The notes under the pieces are model-generated. The model was not told where the DNA came from. It ran no database searches and saw nothing but the letters and a program-made list of their open reading frames with translations. From an uncultured Eubacteriales bacterium (GTDB lineage Bacteria > Bacillota > Clostridia > Oscillospirales > Acutalibacteraceae), in NCBI GenBank assembly GCA_934667845.1, contig CAKUMQ010000004.1, positions 1 through 64,000 of the forward strand: a stretch of DNA of 64,000 nt, written 5' to 3'. Made by a program: the position numbers and the translations under genes. Shown here piece by piece: positions 62,114 through 64,000 of the stretch. Position 1 is the first letter of the stretch, and each line of letters opens with the position of its first letter.

Positions 62114-62662
62114 TCAATTTCCATAGATCTCCGGTTTCAACACACCGATATACGGCAGATTCCGGTACTGCTCGGCATAATCCAGCCCGTAGCCGACAAT
62201 AAACCGGTCGGGCACGACCGCCCCGACGTAGTCCGCCTGCACGTCTGCTTTGCGCCGTTCGGGCTTGTCGAGCAGCGTGGCGATGCGGATGGAGTGCGGG
62301 TTGCGCGCCGACAGCATCTTTTTCAGGTAGGCGAGCGTCACGCCGGAGTCGAGAATGTCCTCAACGATCAGCACGTCCTTGCCCTCGAGCTTGGAGTCGA
62401 GGTCTTTAAGCACACGCACCTCGCCGGAGGTCGAGGTATTATTCCCGTAGCTGGAAACCGCCATAAAATCAATTGCACAGCGGATATCGAGATGACGCAT
62501 CAGATCCGCCATAAACATCAGCGAGCCTTTCAGCACCGCCACCATAAAGAGATTCTTGTCCGCATAGTCGCGCTGGATCTCCGCCGCGACGCGGGCGACC
62601 ATCTCCTCAAGCTCCTGTTCACTATACAGGGTCTCCAGTACGTCCTCATGTATACTGCTCAT
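62114..62662 (-). CDS. hpt: Hypoxanthine phosphoribosyltransferase
   Basis: 182 residues from ATG 62662 (AAAGGA upstream); ATG 62671 abuts the ribosome-binding site. PRPP-binding loop 'VLIVEDILDSGVTLAYLKKM', substrate segment 'VAVLKGSLMFMADLMRHL', and hood segment 'YVGAVVPDRFIVGYGLDYAE'. It salvages hypoxanthine and guanine. It overlaps the tilS 3' end by 17 bases. Confidence 0.96.
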   Translation of the reverse strand: MSSIHEDVLETLYSEQELEEMVARVAAEIQRDYADKNLFMVAVLKGSLMFMADLMRHLDIRCAIDFMAVSSYGNNTSTSGEVRVLKDLDSKLEGKDVLIVEDILDSGVTLAYLKKMLSARNPHSIRIATLLDKPERRKADVQADYVGAVVPDRFIVGYGLDYAEQYRNLPYIGVLKPEIYGN

Positions 62663-64000
62663 CTTTGCCATTCCTTTCCCCCGTGCCGTCCGCGGGGAAA
62701 AATCCCACGGCGCGCACGGTGTGTGCATCCACGCGCACCCGTTCGTCGCAAGCCAGACCCGGCACCAGAAACACGCCGTTTTCATCCCGCAGCACCGGAA
62801 CACGGTCCCGCATTGCCGCCGGGATGCCGCTCTCATACAGCAGCTTTTTCAGCGTTTTCCGGCAATTCCGCCCAGCAGGCCGGACGGTGTCTCCGCTCCG
62901 TCTGCCGGTCAGCTTCGGATCACGGCTTATTTTATCATAGTCCGCCAAATAATTTAAGACATTTTTATGAACATTCTTCGACTTTTCCGTTTCGTCCAAA
63001 GAAACAAAATCGAAATGGTAGTTTCTGCCGCAAAATGTATACATTTCGCCCGGAACCAGCTGCTGCCCGTCCTCCGCAGGCAAGGCTTCACCGGTCGTCT
63101 CCCATTCCATATGCCCGCGCACAAACCGCACGCGCGTTGTTCTTCCGAGCGAGAGCGTGCCGCCGGTTTTCGCCGCATCGTCAAGCCTGTTGACCTCGTC
63201 AAACGACAGCGGCCTGCCGACATCGGTCAGCAGGCGCTGCCACACGCGAAAGCGCACGGCATCGGGCAGGCACAGCAGCGCTGCCGTGCGGATACAGCCG
63301 TTTTCGTCCCGCTCAAGCGACGAAAGCGCCGCCGCTGCCATGCCGTCCAGGCAATCGGCGTCGCGGCGGCAAAGCTGTGTCAGCCGCGTCACTGCCGCCG
63401 AAAGCGACGGATTGATCGCTTTCAGCGGCGGCAGCACCTGCGCGCGAATACGGTTGCGGGCATAATGCACGTCGGCATTTGTGCCGTCCGTGCAATAGGT
63501 CAGCGCATTGGCGGCGCAGTAGGCCTCAATGTCCTCCCGCGCACAGGAAAGCAGCGGGCGCACGAGCCGCCCGCGCTTCGGCGCGATACCGCAAAGCCCG
63601 GTCAGCCCGCTGCCGCGCGTTAAATGCAGCAGCACGGTTTCGGCGTTGTCCGTCGCCGTATGTGCCGTGGCAATGCGGTCAATATCCGGGATGCTGTCAA
63701 AAAAGGCGTAGCGCACCTCGCGCCCCGTCTCCTCGATCCCGCGGTGCTGCTCGGCAGCCATCGCGCCGACGTCGGCGTGATGTACAAAAAGCGGCACCCG
63801 CCACTTGTCGCAAAGCTGCCGGACAAATGCCTCGTCGCGGTCAGCCTCCGCCCCGCGCAGCCCGTGGTTGACATGCGCTGCCGAAACGGCGGCAAGCCCC
63901 AACTCCTCTTTCAGTGTGAGCAGCAAATGGAGCATCGCGACCGAATCCGCCCCGCCGGATACGGCGGCGAGCACCCGGTCGCCCGGCGCAAACAGCGTCT
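62646..64000 (-). CDS. tilS: tRNA(Ile)-lysidine synthase (5' end outside window)
   Basis: At least 451 codons; the frame is open to base 64000, so the N terminus is missing. The PP-loop 'LAAVSGGADSVAML' lies at about 63924-63974, near the true start. 'AHVNHGLRGAEADRDEAF' and 'TAHTATDNAETVLLHLTRGS' are typical of TilS. The C-terminal domain is present ('GDTVRPAGRNCRKTLKKLL'). The enzyme converts the wobble cytidine of tRNA-Ile(CAU) to lysidine. Confidence 0.95.
   Translation of the reverse strand, partial: TLFAPGDRVLAAVSGGADSVAMLHLLLTLKEELGLAAVSAAHVNHGLRGAEADRDEAFVRQLCDKWRVPLFVHHADVGAMAAEQHRGIEETGREVRYAFFDSIPDIDRIATAHTATDNAETVLLHLTRGSGLTGLCGIAPKRGRLVRPLLSCAREDIEAYCAANALTYCTDGTNADVHYARNRIRAQVLPPLKAINPSLSAAVTRLTQLCRRDADCLDGMAAAALSSLERDENGCIRTAALLCLPDAVRFRVWQRLLTDVGRPLSFDEVNRLDDAAKTGGTLSLGRTTRVRFVRGHMEWETTGEALPAEDGQQLVPGEMYTFCGRNYHFDFVSLDETEKSKNVHKNVLNYLADYDKISRDPKLTGRRSGDTVRPAGRNCRKTLKKLLYESGIPAAMRDRVPVLRDENGVFLVPGLACDERVRVDAHTVRAVGFFPADGTGERNGKDEQYT

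Noticed and set aside
58877..63193. Open frame of over 1400 codons on the plus strand across glf and ftsH
   Set aside because: It lies opposite four well-supported genes, has Arg/His-rich composition and no ribosome-binding site; it is a codon-bias artefact of GC-rich DNA.

Overview
The window comes from a spore-forming, GC-rich, monoderm Firmicute, most like the Clostridia/Oscillospirales (Ruminococcaceae-type) commensals. The evidence is sporulation genes (gpr, spoIIP, a BofA-like gene), Gram-positive lipoproteins, a sortase-like C-terminal anchor, a Gram-positive SOS box before recA, and conserved Firmicute gene orders (tilS-hpt-ftsH; rpsT divergent from gpr-spoIIP; recA-recX-rimO-pgsA). 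The genus cannot be named from sequence alone. Many genes start with TTG or GTG behind a good Shine-Dalgarno sequence.

1-20.9 kb: a large carbohydrate acquisition locus, almost all on the minus strand. From the divergent AraC-type regulator (17.6 kb) it reads: permease pair A; a single-module surface protein; a three-module wall-anchored surface protein; a cytoplasmic clan-A glycosidase-like protein; a lipoprotein solute-binding protein with a C-terminal sugar-binding-like module; a secreted lipoprotein paralogue of the glycosidase; a 951-residue solute-binding protein with N-terminal sugar-binding-like modules; permease pair B; and a secreted NHL-type protein cut by the window edge. A GH78-like rhamnosidase converges on the regulator. 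No transporter ATPase is present, so a shared MsmX-type ATPase encoded elsewhere is implied. The likely substrate is a plant or host glycan, possibly containing rhamnose and galactose (inference).

20.9-27.3 kb: tRNA-Ala(CGC) with consensus promoter and terminator, flanked by two coding-like open frames with no clear gene; a multi-pass membrane protein; a MarR regulator with a heterodimeric ABC exporter, transcribed from a promoter with a palindromic operator; and a small conserved-looking soluble protein.

27.3-36.5 kb: a long minus-strand operon of mixed metabolism: flavin/PNPOx-like protein, acyl-CoA ligase, PgeF, RpiB, PHP phosphatase, acyl-ACP thioesterase, sugar isomerase/epimerase and GH38 alpha-mannosidase, preceded by a BofA-like sporulation membrane protein.

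36.6-49.8 kb: mostly housekeeping: split transketolase, ribosomal protein S20, spore protease GPR, SpoIIP, a PfkB sugar-phosphate kinase, CysS, PgsA, RimO, RecX, RecA (SOS-controlled), PrmC and a DUF1385 membrane protein.

49.8-64 kb: a two-component system with a lipoprotein and an MFS transporter upstream on the same strand; a large secreted lipoprotein with a Pro-rich repeat; a YfcE-type phosphodiesterase; a GT2 glycosyltransferase with UDP-galactopyranose mutase (galactofuranose polymer synthesis); FtsH, Hpt and the truncated TilS.

The most unusual content is the first 17.5 kb: two transporter modules whose binding proteins carry extra carbohydrate-binding-like domains, a secreted/cytoplasmic pair of paralogous glycosidase-like proteins of no family I can name, and a wall-anchored protein with a recent 555-bp internal duplication.
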